Shown: positions 21,878-34,141 of the stretch, one piece after another
How the letters are laid out: every line of letters begins with the position of its first letter
Numbering within the stretch: the first letter of the stretch is position 1
NCBI RefSeq assembly: GCF_029962835.1
Contig: NC_080577.1
Location: forward strand, 6,014,001 to 6,078,000
DNA length: 64,000 nucleotides
Direction of reading: 5' to 3'
DNA from: Magnolia sinica
Lineage: Eukaryota > Streptophyta > Magnoliopsida > Magnoliales > Magnoliaceae
Program-made: the position numbers and the translations under genes
The notes under the pieces: generated by a model
The model's database searches: none
What the model was told of the DNA's origin: nothing
The model's input: only the letters and a program-made list of their open reading frames with translations

Positions 21878-24119
21878 ATGGCATCCACAGAAGCATCACA
21901 GCAAAGCGGCAATGGAGTTACGAAACCGGGCATGAGGAAGCCAGTGTTTACGAAGGCGGACCAGCTGAAGCCCGGCACGAGCGGCCACACCCTCACAGTC
22001 AAGGTCGTCAGCTCTAAGACGGTCATGCAAAAGGGCAGGGCCGCTTCTCCCCACCTCCGCCACACGCGCGTCGCCGAATGCCTCGTTGGCGACGAGACCG
22101 GCTGCATCATCTTCACCGCCCGCAATGATCAAGGTACCAACGCATGTCCATGCCTACATTCATGCATGCATGCCATGTATGTCACGCCTTCTTTGCAATC
22201 TTTGTCCTTTTCTCTCTTGATGAAACCCTAACCCTAGAATTATTTATTTAGTTACCTAATCTCAATTCCTGTGATGTTTGAAACACTAGAAAAACCCTAG
22301 TTTTTGGTAGTACGATCTGAGTGCCCTCCAAACCATTGTATAGTTTTCATCCCAAATTTACCTTCGTACTTGGGCCGTGCCTCCAAATGAAACGGAGACT
22401 GTGGCCTGACTTGTGTGGGTATGACGGCAGGGTAACTTTCGCTGCTCCAGAGCGAGAAATGGCGGTGACTACTCGAACATGCACATGGCATAGTTGTAGG
22501 GCAATCTTCACTGTCCAAATTTCTGACACAATCCAAAAAATTGCGCTGAGAATACCATACTCAACATCTGTTTTCCCTTAAAATTTGGACTGCTCACTGT
22601 TTTTTTTCTTGAACCATCCATATGGTAGCCATAAATGTATGGTTGGTATTGATTGATTAGAGTGATTTTAGATCTATGCTCCATGCACCATGGGACCAAC
22701 GATGGTCACCTCCATTTTCTAAATGGTGCAAAACTAACATTAAAGTCAAGCCCTTCATAAATTCATTCCCCCCCATGAGGCGGTGCATTGGCCGAAGACA
22801 TGCCCTCTGTGCCTACATGAGGTATGCTAGCACGGTCCGATAGAAATTAGGCTCTGGCTCAGCCTGTTTATTTGATGGGCCCGAAAAAGAGCCCTGAGCC
22901 TGGTCCACGGGCATGCAACTGCACTGCTGCAGCTTGTGATGGGCTTGGCACATGATCCCGATGGCCTGCCTGGTCCATTGACGGCTATATGTTGAACCCA
23001 AACTTGCTGCTATTTTGATTATGACATCTGAAACCTTAACTTCTGTTAGAATTTTAACTCTCTTTTCCCACTTCCAGTTGTTGGTGTTCACATGAGATTA
23101 TTTTTTATGGAATTTGTGAATATAACATGCTTTTTATTTTGTCAGTAGGAATGTTTGTTTCTAGATGTCGAAAAGGGCTTGCACTTCCTGCTTAAACCTG
23201 TCCTTCAATCCTGGACAGAAATGTGGTCAGTTTCCAGATTATGTTAAAATTATTTTCGTGTGCGTCTAAGGGCCTTAGCAGATGCTTGAAAATGAATTAA
23301 TCTCATTTTAGTTAATCATAATTATGTAGTAGAGATTGTGATAATTGGTTGCGAAGATTATTTAGTCCTTACCATAAAGAAATATGATCACATAATTACG
23401 ATTAACAAAAATGACGTGAAATTATTTTTAAGCGTATACCAGACAGGCCCTGCCACTTACTTAAAACTTTAATCTCAACTCATTTTAAGTGGCACCTAGA
23501 CAGGCCCAAGATGTAGTTGCTTTTGGGATTGTATAATCTGGTTTTGATTTTTGGGCCACAAGTATTTCTGTTCTTCAGGAGTTTTCCATGAAAAGTGAGC
23601 CTATGTTTGATGACCAATGATTGAATCACTGAAAGATGGATCTGATGGCATGCTTTTAAGTAGTGGTTTCTTAGTGGCTCGCCTGAAACCAGTATGACAT
23701 GCCCCAACTTATTCCACTTCTATTCTGTTTTTGTCCAGTGACTTGTTTCGTTGACTATGACACGGGAACTAGAACAACTCATCCAAGTTGACTTATCTAG
23801 GTTGCAGATGATGTTTAGAATGTGCATCCATCCAAAATGCTAGGCAAATGGAATTTAGGATAGTTGATGCGACCATTGTACAACACTTCTTTCTTCTAAC
23901 TCATAGTGATGTCTGTCTTTTGGGGCAGTGGACTTGATGAAACCGGGTGCTACTGTGATACTGCGAAATGCTAAAATTGATATGTTCAAGGGGTTGATGA
24001 GGCTGGCGGTTGACAAGTGGGGCCGGGTTGAGGTCACTGAGCCTGCTAAATTTATAGTGGATGAGGATAACAATCTGTCTCTTGTTGAGTATGAACTGGT
24101 GAACATTGTCCAGGAGTGA
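21878..24119 (+). CDS. OB-fold single-strand nucleic-acid-binding protein (At4g28440 / SOSS-B-like family)
   Basis: Two exons, 21878-22133 and 23929-24119, give 148 residues. The junction joins NDQ to VDLMKPGA and restores the frame exactly (donor AAG|GTACC, acceptor GGGGCAG|TG). The protein is one OB-fold: strand residues GHTLTVKVVSSK (about 36-47), RVAECLVGDETGCIIFTARN (about 64-83), VILRNAKIDMF (about 94-104) and a C-terminal KWGRVEVTEPA. Plant members are small, ubiquitous proteins related to human SOSS-B/NABP and thought to bind single-stranded nucleic acid; their exact role is not settled. Residues 1-20 (Ser/Thr/Gly-rich) are low complexity. The ATG is the only one in frame before the fold. 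The 1.8-kb intron holds a MITE. Nothing suggests inactivation. Confidence 0.93.
22134..23928 (+). other. intron of the OB-fold gene
   Basis: A 1,795-nt intron with GT-AG ends. It contains the MITE at 23,270-23,510; the rest shows no second coding exon. Confidence 0.9.
23270..23510. mobile_element. MITE in the OB-fold gene intron
   Basis: Left 'gggccttagcagatgcttga' with 'aatctcattttagttaat', right 'caactcattttaagtggc' with 'cctagacaggccc', imperfect inverted ends. A relative spans 25,496-26,050. Confidence 0.55.
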
Positions 24120-24935
24120 CTAGGATCTCTATTTGTGGATGTGATACATAAGAGGTGAAAAAGCATGAAGATGGCCGAGCTTTTGAAAGCATAATTGGTT
24201 AGTTTTATCTTTGTTGGAGCTCTTACCAAGGAGGTAACATTTTTACTTTTTTAAACGAAAACAATTTCAAGTTAGGATACAAAATCTCACTGAATCTTTT
24301 GACTTTGTTGTTGTTCTTTAATACCTGCCTTGAACTAGAATTAGTTGTGTTGGTGGTGGGTTGTAGAAAAGGATTGGTTACTCATGGATTCGTTTCATGA
24401 GACGCACATATACTTACTGAATTTGCGAAAGACAAGCTAGTGTTTATTATAATAAGATCTTTGTCAATTTCTTCTTCATGCTTTTGGCTTTAGATTTTGC
24501 TGATGTTGGCTCATGAGTGGTTTGCTAGCCTAACAGGCACACACACGCACACGGGTCCACGCCCTGCCATCCCCCACCCTCAAAAGAAAAGAAAAAATGA
24601 GTTTTTGGAGGCAGCTGACATGTCTACTAGAGCAGCCTGGATGAATTGATGGTGTTGAAATTTTATTGATGGTTTGGACCTGAGTAAAGAAAGCTTTGTG
24701 TGCTTTCTCTAGATGAGAAATATGGTACAAGTACCTTGGAACAATGATGTTGTTGTCATTCGATTGGGTGCTGGCTGCAATTTGCATTTGATTTTTCATG
24801 TTGCCTGTGTGGCCCACTGTAACATGCTAGCCTGTGAAGTTCAAGGAACTGTCTCACAATATATGTATTCTTCCAAATGTATCAGATGTGATCAATGTTG
24901 TCAAAAGCAATTGCACAAAAGCAATGTTGTCAATG
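24120..24935 (+). other. 3' flank of the OB-fold gene
   Basis: Downstream of the stop the sequence is T-rich and likely includes the 3'UTR; I could not fix a polyadenylation site. No further gene. Confidence 0.4.
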
Positions 24936-25106
24936 TATGGCATATGGGATAGTATGCGATCGCATATTGCATAAAGAGGCCGCATAATGGCATATGCAAT
25001 TGCATACCTTCCATTTTTCCCGATTTTATTTTATTTTTTTTCAAAAACAAAATTAAAAAGTTGTGCGATTGTGCAATCGCACAGGATCACTTTATGCCCA
25101 CTTGAC
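24936..25106 (+). repeat. dispersed ~170-bp repeat, copy 1
   Basis: Matches 29,366-29,535 in the same orientation: 'tatgggatagtatgcgatc', 'ataaagaggccgcataatgg', 'catatgcaattgcata', 'cgattgtgcaatcgcacagg'. Rich in small palindromes (gcgatcgc, gcatatgc, tgcgattgtgcaatcgca). No tRNA boxes and no TIRs seen. Confidence 0.85.
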
Positions 25107-25495
25107 AACATTGGATGTGATACCTGCTTTCTATCTCTCCATGCGGATTCTGCATTAGGGTGTTCGTTTTTTGGGGATGCCATCCAAATAGTAAATGACA
25201 CAATTATCCGGGTGGATCAGTTTCGATTCTGTCAGTGTTTGGGGTGGCTCAGAAACTGGAAACTTTTTTAATGGGTGGACATGGCATCTCTACCATTTCC
25301 ACCTCTAATCGCCAATTGCCAACATGAGTTACCCTGGTGCCATGCTGTTTCATATCTGATCCGTACCTCGTTTGTCCCATGCAAGGGTCCATTAAAATTT
25401 TAAAAAAAAGACTTTTAGTTAGACGCAACCAGATCACTGCATTCATATACGTGGGCCAATCCATGAAGCGGTCTCCTCCGGGCAAACTTAGTACG
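25107..25495. other. intergenic, nothing recognised
   Basis: No gene or repeat boundary that I can support. Confidence 0.45.
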
Positions 25496-26050
25496 CCCTG
25501 CCCGGTTGCCATTTAAAAATGAATTCATCTCATTGTCATTAACATTAATTGTGCATGAGAAATCTTGGTTAGGATTAAAAATAATATTGATGACCCCATA
25601 GTTTGTACAGACTTTTGCTAGGTACATGCATGTGCAGTAGAGCTCATCTATTGCTACAAAAGTGACATGAGATCCAATTCATCTATCAGGTGGGACCGAT
25701 CTTGTGCATGTTTTTTTTTTTTCCAAAAGAAAATATGGTTCACTCGACGTGTAGGCCCCAATATTTGAAACAAGTGGATGGCCCAGAAAACTTATTTTTC
25801 AAAGCCGTATTTGTTTTACTTACTGTGTTCCACCTGACCACTGGATCAACCTGATTATTGGTCGAAAGGCATCAACAGTGGTGCCGTTCTGATGGATGGA
25901 TTGGATCTTGGACCATCGTTCCATGCTGGCACGTGGGTGGGTGCGGGCTTAGCAGAGTTCATGTCTAAACTATGACCTCTAATACGCAATTGCTGTTAAT
26001 TAAAATGAGATTGGACTCATTTGTAAGCGGCAGCTAAACAGGGCCTAGAT
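25496..26050. mobile_element. MITE with internal insertion
   Basis: Outer arms 'aatgaattcatctcattgtc' and 'aaaatgagattggactcatt', with outermost 'gcccggttgcc' / 'ggcagctaaacagggc'. The centre carries unrelated 'gtgggaccgatcttgtgc' sequence. Confidence 0.5.
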
Positions 26051-26344
26051 GGTTTTATCAGTGTCCCCTTAAATATCAAACATGGTGGACCCCATGTTCT
26101 CCACGTCGGCTTTGTAGGAGTGAAATACCGGTTTTCCCTCTCGTAAATCTCTATTATGGGTATTTCTTTGTCTTTAAAAACTTCTCATAATTGCAATTAC
26201 GTGTATTTCTTTGTTTTATTAAAAAAAATAAATCATAATTGCAATTAAGCTAGGAAAGGTGCTCCGTGCTTCCAAAAGGGCCCACCAGATACTTGGGTTA
26301 AGGATACCAGTCTAAATGAACCCCGAAAGAGTTACATTAAGCTC

Positions 26345-26815
26345 CTATCGTGCTGAGTAAACTCTGTTGAGCCCATCTTAAATGTATATGGCATATCCAT
26401 GCCGTCCATCCATTTTTCCATCTCATTTGAGGGGTTGAGCCCAAAATTGAAGAATATCCAAAGCTAAGTGGACCGTACCACAGGAAAGAGTGGGAATAAT
26501 GATTCCCACCATTGAAACCTTCCTAGGGCCCACAGTGATGTTTATTTGTCATCACCCTTTCATAAGATCGCAAAGACATGGATGAATGGAAAAAACAAAT
26601 ATCAGCTTGATCCAAAACTTCTGTGCCCCCAAGAATTTTTCAATGGAAGATGTTCAATTCATATTGCTTACTGTATTGTGGTCCATTTGAACTTTGGATG
26701 TGCTTCATTTTTGTGCTAAGGATATATAAGTATCTAGTAAAATTGATGGACGGAGTGGATAAAAAACGTAAATTATGGTGGATCCCACAGAGTTTACTCA
26801 GTACGCAATCTGCTT
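26345..26815. mobile_element. foldback element
   Basis: Ends 'tgctgagtaaactctgttga' and 'acagagtttactcagtacgc' are inverted, with inner 'catatccatgccgtccatcc' / 'gatggacggagtggataaa'. Same subgroup as 21,270-21,745. Confidence 0.75.
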
Positions 26816-27965
26816 CCATCCCAAATCACCACCCAGGCGGAAAGGATTAGTTTGCTAAGTGCATTGAAAGCTTCCGTGCATTTGGAACTCATTCGCTGCA
26901 ACAGCTCCTATTGGGGGACCATCCATTAGATCCAGTCCATTCGTCACGGGCAAAAACTCATACGATCCAAAATTGAATCAGTCATTCGCAAAATGAATTG
27001 ATGAGATTGTTTGCAGAAGATGCATATTTAAAAAAATAATAATAATAATTAGGTATTCTTAGGACTATCACATTGATGCGAGTTTTCCATAGTGTACGTG
27101 GGCTGAACTTAATGGATGGTCCGGGTAGGTGATGAGGATGCCAATGAATCCAAATGCAACCAGGCGCATCAGAAGGTTTCCATACACTCGGCCTACCAGA
27201 CCATTTGTTTCTGATGGAACTAAGCTAAATAATGGGCCCAGGCATCCACATGTTGCGGCCCACCTTATAGGTCAGGTTGGGTTTTGCGTGTTGGTACATG
27301 GCGCATGGGAAAGTTACCATACACCGAACCCACAAGACCATTTCTCTCAGATGAACGCCTCAGAGGGTGCACTTTGTGGTGTGGCGCTGGCTGAACTATA
27401 CTAAAATTTGGGCACATTCATCCACATAACTGGCCCACCTGATGGGTCAGCTTGGATCTTGCACGTCGACAGATGGCCACATGGGGATGTGGTAGGACCC
27501 AAAGAACCTAAAAGGCAAGCAAGTCTATGGAAAGTCCTCGGATTATCACCTTTTTACATACATGGAATACTATATCAACGCAGAGCCAATGCCTTTTTCC
27601 AGTAGCGTAAAACACAGCCACATGCTTCACCGAATAGTGATGGGTCCCACCACTCTACGGTTGGGTTCCCTAATGGCAATTGTTACGGTTATCAGTGGTT
27701 CAATTTGCATGGGCAGGCAACTAGCCTACGCACGTATCCCTAAAGTTTTTGGTCAATGTAGATATCTATTTTTGGTAAGGTGGAACGATCAGCTTGTGCT
27801 TGGGTCGGTTTTCCTTAGAGATGGGCTACTATCACCTGGTAAAGTTCTCAAAATCCATTTGCAGATAATTTCCTAAAGTTAATAGAACAGGTAAAAACCT
27901 CACCAGGTTTGACTGCAGCCTTTCTGCCCGTCCAGTGTTTGGGCCACATTTCATGTTTGTTTGCA
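26816..27965. other. intergenic, no gene recognised
   Basis: Open stretches at 27129-27404 and 27562-27876 show no domain and have 'gggcccacc'-type repeat composition, so I treat them as chance frames in repeat sequence. Confidence 0.45.
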
Positions 27966-27969
27966 TCGC

Positions 27970-28165
27970 GTGGGCTTTGTTTGGATGTTCAATTGAAATG
28001 AGTTGCAAATGCTCAATATGATAAAAGGGTAAAAATGAAGCATACCCAATTGCAATTCGGGATTTGATATTCATGAATTAAAATTAAGCCACCCCGACCT
28101 TGTTGCTTCCCCCATATACAACTCAGTGAATTGAAGTTTTGTCAAATCAAAGCATCCAAACACAC
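27970..28165. mobile_element. small MITE
   Basis: Ends 'gggctttgtttggatgttca' and 'aaagcatccaaacacaccc' are inverted. Confidence 0.45.
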
Positions 28166-29365
28166 CCACAACCACAACCACTCAAATTTGCAGCAGCAGA
28201 ATCAACGCCTCACCATGCACAGAACAAAGAAAAACCATCACGAACAGAAAGATGACACGTCCATGTCCAAGTTCTCCAAACATGGCAACCAGCACCCGAA
28301 ATCTCAATCAAGCTCAGAGAAACAACCACATCAAAAGGTTTGGTGCCTAAATGGATACCAGATTCCTGTCCAGAAGTCATGATCTTGAACAGTGGGAGCC
28401 ATTATTACTGGAAAACATCTTTTCACTGGGAAAATTTTCTACGATGTATATGCCTCTCAAGCAGGTCTACAAATCCCTCAAAGAGAGCTCATGAAGAAGA
28501 AATACCACCAATGAAATGCATCCCACAAGCCAAACTCATCCATCTACAATACAACCAAATACACATATGGAGGCCACTTAGAAAACAAGAAAATCCGAAC
28601 GAACGGAAATTAAGAAAGTATGAGTTACCAACAAGCGATTATCATCAACCCATTTCATCAAACTTGTTTTGCATCACTATGGTAGTTTAAAAGATTGCCC
28701 CTATTCTCAACCGAAAATGAAAATTAAATTATAGAATTGAGGGCGTCATGAGTATGTCTTCAAACTGAAATGGCCGATGATACAAGGAGATGTCACAACC
28801 CTAAACAAGCAAATGAATTGCAACTTGGTCAATTGGTGAGATAATGTGCAATGGTGTATCAGCACTGAAAGAAAATAGAAAAGAGAAAGGGATGCAGTCC
28901 CAACAAATCATCTCAACAGGGAAATTTACAGTCCAGTAGTAACTTAAAAAAAAACAAAAAGACATCGATCTCACTACAAAATAATAATAATAATAATAAC
29001 AACAACTACCTTTTTTTCAGTTTTTTTTTTTTCTCTTCGGATGATACCATCACAACAGTCTTTGATCCTCCAAAGATTAAACTTAAACAATACACTTAAT
29101 GAACTACATTATTTATAAATGACTACCATGATTGCGTTTTGTGCTATTCAGGAAATTCATCCATCCAAATATCTTGTCACTCTTAAATTATTCCATGCCC
29201 TTCCATTGACTAACCTTTGCCTACCATTGAAGGTAGGCCCCACAGAACGTACAGTTCACATTGAAGACAGGGCCAAGTTGGACCCAACATAATGAACAGT
29301 CTACATCAAAGGCTAGCCTCACATAATGGATGGTGGATATTAAAGGTGGGCCCAAATCAAAGCTA
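28166..29365. other. A-rich intergenic sequence
   Basis: Low-complexity and A-rich, with an ATA microsatellite at about 28,980-29,000. The 83- and 116-codon frames at 28131-28382 and 28340-28690 are compositionally biased and match nothing that I know. Confidence 0.4.
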
Positions 29366-29535
29366 TATGGGATAGTATGCGATCACATTTACATAAAGAG
29401 GCTGCATAATGGCATATGCAATTGCATATACTTTCCATTTTTCCCGATTTTATTTTTTTTCATTTTTTTTCAAAAACAAAATTAAAAAGTTGTGTGATTG
29501 TGCAATCGCACAGGATCACTTTATGCCCACTTTAT
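29366..29535 (+). repeat. dispersed ~170-bp repeat, copy 2
   Basis: Near-identical to 24,936-25,106, same orientation. It lies about 40 bases upstream of the SINE insertion site. Confidence 0.85.
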
Positions 29536-29576
29536 ACCCAAAAGAAAGAGATACTTTTGTCCCAAAATACTTCTAT

Positions 29577-29592
29577 AAGGTGCTACTCAATG
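29577..29592 (+). repeat. left target-site duplication of the SINE (16 bp)
   Basis: AAGGTGCTACTCAATG, repeated exactly at 29736-29751 on the other side of the SINE. Confidence 0.93.
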
Positions 29593-29735
29593 GTTCACTC
29601 TTGCTAGGGTGCTAGACTCTTGGGAGTTTCAACTCCCGGTCAAGGGTTCGAGTACCCATAGGTGGTGAAATTCCACTAGCGTGAGTGTGTGGGGTGTGTG
29701 TGTGTGTGTTAAAAATAAATTTATTTTTTTTTAAA
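29593..29735 (+). mobile_element. young tRNA-derived SINE with perfect 16-bp TSD
   Basis: A 143-bp body between two exact copies of AAGGTGCTACTCAATG. It carries an intact RNA polymerase III B box, GGTTCGAGTAC at 29645-29655, and an A-box-like 'ttgctagggtgctagac' about 40 bases upstream. It continues into a GT-rich stretch and an A/T-rich tail. The layout (tRNA-like head, short body, A-rich end, long TSD) is that of SINEs mobilised by LINE reverse transcriptase. The perfect TSD means recent insertion. An older copy lies at 20,553. Confidence 0.9.
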
Positions 29736-29751
29736 AAGGTGCTACTCAATG

Positions 29752-30171
29752 AATTGCACAGTATTTTCCTTCCCAGCAAGCTCTAAGAACAGCTCCATGT
29801 TGTTTATTGGAGAAACAAGCCCCGAGACGACAAACTACAAGTTGACATGGACTTTCCATTCAAACTGACCCTACGAGGGCAGTGCAAAAACTAGAATGTC
29901 TTCAAATGGTTGATAATTGCAATATGCTTCAAGAACAGGTGGAACCTTTTTTTGGGGGGGGGCATCCAACACAACTTCTTGCCAAAAAGAAGAAGAGGAT
30001 TTCCAGGTTCAAAAGGCTATAGCATGCAACAAATGCTTTGTAGTAGTGAACAAATCCAAAGATAACATATTATATATCTTGAGAAAAACCAAGACCAAAG
30101 TCTTAACCATTCCACAAAGTAGTCAATTCATGTAATTTAGCAGGAATCTTAGGCCCAGTAATATGATTCAC
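29752..30171. other. intergenic, nothing recognised
   Basis: No supported gene; contains a short G-run (about 29,951-29,961). Confidence 0.4.
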
Positions 30172-30312
30172 AGAAAATCCAAAGCAGATACCTTTGTTGG
30201 GGTGACAGCCCAGGGGTACATTCAAAACTAACATAACATAAGAGGTGGACAGTGATATACATGGATTTGTTTTGAAGAAGAGAGTCACAAAGGTATCTGC
30301 TTTCGATTTTCT
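30172..30312. repeat. inverted repeat able to form a ~25-bp stem hairpin
   Basis: Left arm 30172-30206 starts 'agaaaatccaaagcagatac'; right arm 30284-30312 read in reverse complement starts 'agaaaatcgaaagcagatac'. One mismatch in the first 25 bases, then a small bulge and a further 'gtgac' match. The loop is about 77 bases. It could be a small MITE or a hairpin RNA locus. Confidence 0.65.
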
Positions 30313-32633
30313 GACTAACTGTGCACACTTGAGTGGCGTAACTCTCAGTTTCTGAGTCATGGCAAGAATTTTTTAAGCATAATGGAGGTTTGTCATGTTC
30401 AATCTATTGGCGCTGATTTGACATATTTTGATGTGTTTACTTTATGCTTTTGGCAATTTTAGTTGCTTCTTAGCTAAAAATAAAAGCAGTTGAACTCCTC
30501 ATCTGATCATCACTTTGAATGAAGTCAGCAATATATAGCTTTTTTCAGATGTTGATGTGGACACGCTTATAATTCTGAGAAGAATTCAAATCAGAAAGGT
30601 AGAGGAATTTATACAATTAGATTACCCAGAAATATCTAGGCAGAGAGGTTTCCCACTTACCTATATATGGCTATATGCCTATAGCACTGCAATGAGGCAA
30701 CATAGAAACTGACACTAGTTGTAGATGTGGCATCTATACTTGTAGCGAGAGTTTAGTATTCCTGTTGGATTATCTTCATTCTTTTCTGAACCCCTACTGA
30801 TTTTCTAGGAGTAATAAGTTGTAGAGTGAGCACTCATATTCATTTCCAATCCTGATTTTTTTGGAAATGCGGAATCACGTCTCCAATAATTGCATCCATG
30901 TCCAAACAGGCATCATACGGTGAGGCGCACACGCACACACAGCCCATATGAGTCTATGACAGCTTAGGGCCAATGTAAGTGCAGGTAGATATAGTACAAC
31001 TGTACGAGTAGACCTAATATTAGATATGATCCTAAATGATCAAGATGTTGCCGGCAGACAGGGTAGCTGCAGCTAATCAACCAGCTTAGTGGCCAACAGG
31101 ACAGTGCAATGAACCTTTGCCAATAACACTGCCACTGCTTTTGACCCCTTTTGTGCCCATTTCATGTTTGATTGGCAACAACTTCTTTCTTGTCTTCATA
31201 TGGCTGTACCTGACAAGTCCTCCCCCTCCTAGGAAGTAACAGTTTCTATTGTCTCATCTCATTTTTCTGCTTGTGATGCACCTCATCTCTCACAATTTAG
31301 CAACAAAATTTTCCAAAGTTGCACCTTAAACCCATCAGACAGGATCTAACCATAGGGGAGAGTTTTCAATGGCTTGAACTAAGACGACTAAAATTCAATC
31401 ATTAGACCAGTCAATCAGATTTCAGTAATCTCAATAAATCATATCCACCAAACAACCTCAAAACAATGTCTGCAGCAAATTGAACTTATGAAGAACCCAA
31501 CCATTAATAATCCACTCGGGTTAGTTAAAATTTCAATGACAAAACACAGCCAGTATATAAATCATGCAGTTCTTCCCAACAATGTCAGGTATCAACTGTC
31601 TTAGATCGCAGGGATGGCATACTCAGCACTTCATTAGATCCCCCTAGAGCCTGTCACACGTCATCGTTGCCAACTGGTTTAGTACAAAATATTAGCATAC
31701 TTTTTTTTTAAACAATGATATAAAATAACAGAAGTTAATACTTCAAGAAAAATTCATGAGGTTTGCTCCGTTATCATACAGATTATAAGCATCCGTTTAA
31801 TATGTCTATGTTTATCAATATGCTTCACTAAATAATGCTGATGTATCTTTTAAAAAAAAAAAAAAAAACTAAATAATGCTGATGTGGTGAATATAAATTC
31901 GGATTAATCTACATAAGGCAGGAAAGAAAACCTCTAATTCCAAGATAATGATGCCTACAATATTACTGCATCATTGGCAAACTAATCATGTAGGCAGAGG
32001 CTTACACAATTGAACTTTAAAAATAATAATAATAATAATAATATAAAATAAAATAAAATAAAAAATTGTAAGCAGAGCCATTCCTAATAGAATAAAGCAT
32101 TTCAGGGTTGTTTAGAATGTATTAGGATAAACACATTAATAACACTGTAGAATGCCAAGTAGAAAGTAGTTCATTCCTACATATTTGGCACAAAGATACA
32201 ATGCCAGTTGAAACCATCAAAAGAAAAGGAAGAATAAAAAAAAAAGAGCCACAACTACCGGTTGTGCCAACATTAGAAGTTTTACATGTGACAGCAACAC
32301 TTTAGGAAATGAAGTTGTTGCAGAAGCAGCCTTTTGTACCAACTAGAGAATGTCATAATTTGGCACATCATGGCAGAACATTCACGGCCAAATAGTATTT
32401 ACCATAAAAATAGCAAGAAGGAAAACTTACAACAAAATCAGTTAATAGATCAGATCATGCAGACAAAAACCTTGAAGCATGCTCCCGTGACACTCTGCAA
32501 CTAAGAGTACATAAAGAAGAAAGTTTCTACACTTTCCCAAAATTAGAGTGACAATTTCCTATGCACGTAGGTCTCCTCCTTAGGGTATGAATATACATGA
32601 CCTCTTCACATGTTGCAATCCTCTTCTTCACCA
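30313..32633. other. intergenic or NFD6 downstream region, no coding exon recognised
   Basis: AT-rich, with poly-A/TAA microsatellites near 31,850 and 32,022-32,064. NFD6 transcripts may extend left of 34,142, but I cannot see where they end. Confidence 0.4.
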
Positions 32634-32960
32634 AAGGCATGTTTGGGTACATAGAATCCAAAGAAAAGAAAGGGAGTGAAATTATGCAATCATGAATTTC
32701 TTGAGAACTAATGAAACATGGAATCCAATTTTGAGTTCTTGTTTGGATAGTAAGTGGAAATGTCATACTCCTTTCACAACACTTACCCTAGGCTCTTGTG
32801 CTAAGAATCCAAAATATGAAAAAGGTGTGTTGGTTGCTTGGTGGAATCCTTATCCACTTTATACTTTGCTATCCAAACAACAAAATTGTCACGTGAAAGG
32901 AAAGCCCTTTTCCTTTTCCATTGTTTGGCAAAGAATCCATGGTTTCCAAACATGGCCTAA
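32634..32960. mobile_element. MITE, about 325 bp
   Basis: Ends 'aggcatgtttgggtacatag' and 'ggtttccaaacatggcct' are inverted, with inner 'agaatccaaagaaaagaaag' / 'ctttgctatccaaacaac'-type sequence. Confidence 0.55.
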
Positions 32961-34141
32961 GCATTCATAATTGCAACCAATCTACATCAAAAATAGAATA
33001 TGAGACACTGAGATTAGGCTTGAATCTTAGGACCTGTGTACTGTATTCAACTATGACTTTTGAGCTACTCCATAGACTAGAGTAGTATTTAGACAAATTG
33101 CAAACCCAGTAATACTTGATGAATATCGTTCCAGTTTTGACGGTCTACCTACAGAAACTACAAGGATATTCTGATGGAAGGTTATAGGATGAAGCTAAAT
33201 CCAATATAAGGCCTGAATTACAATTGTAAATGGGACACTCCTAATAATCGTCATGAACACTATGTGCATGACAATGATTGCAGGGCCATTAAATATATCA
33301 TCAGAGTAAGATCTACTTTTTTTCCTTTTTTCCCCTTAGATATATGTTGTTTTTCTCAAGTTCATATTGAAGGCAATTCCCTGACAAATAGACTGCGCTA
33401 ATCATGCCATACCATGTAACTTCTATTGCACCTGAGTTGGGTTACCGTTGTACCATTTCTGTAGTTTCCAAAATTTTCACTTCACAATTGTTAAAAAGAA
33501 GAAGAAGAAGAAGAAGAAGAAGAAAGAAAAGAAAAGAAAAACAAAGAAAATCGTAAATGTAAAAGCTTAAAATAGGTATAAAATAAACGCAATATATTAT
33601 CAACAACCAAAAACATGGTTAATCAATTGCAATTGGATGCCATTTTTATTCTAGAATAGTTCACTGACCACATTTGCACAAAAACTAAATGCAGTACATA
33701 TATTTACACATTTCGAATCCAATACTGATAGCATAGTCCTAGGGCTTTCTTTACCATTGACAAAAGAGTCTTTCCTTAAAATTCAGTGCTTCTTCGTTGT
33801 TTATTACCTTCAAAAATATTGTGGATAAATCCTCACAAACCTTCAAACATAACATAAAAGAACAAAGAGTCGCAATGAATGGAAGAAGTTTATCACAGAA
33901 ATAAGTAAATATGACTGCATGAATTGCATCAAATAAACGATGGGAGTGACTTAAAAAATTCCAAAGACAATTCATTTGTCTCTTCATCATTTTCAAGATA
34001 CATCAGTGTTCAACTTTCCTAGTTTTTGGGAAAAAAAAAAATCTCCTTCCTTAACTAGTCTATTGATAAAACCCCTCACTAATGCTTGCAAAGCTTGATA
34101 AGCAAAAAAACCAAGTTATTCCACCTTTGTCTGCTGGATCA
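32961..34141. other. NFD6 downstream region, nothing further recognised
   Basis: Likely includes the NFD6 3'UTR next to 34,142. A GAA microsatellite lies at about 33,494-33,525. No coding exon. Confidence 0.4.

Noticed and set aside
27129-27876. Three open frames possibly forming a gene
   Set aside because: No conserved motif, no consistent splice sites, and the composition matches the surrounding 'gggcccacc' repeats.
29593-29735. A tRNA gene
   Set aside because: A B box is present, but the cloverleaf is not complete and the flanking 16-bp duplication and A-rich end show a SINE.
30103-30360. 85-codon minus-strand frame
   Set aside because: It spans the hairpin at 30172-30312 and shows no family resemblance; I prefer to report the inverted repeat.
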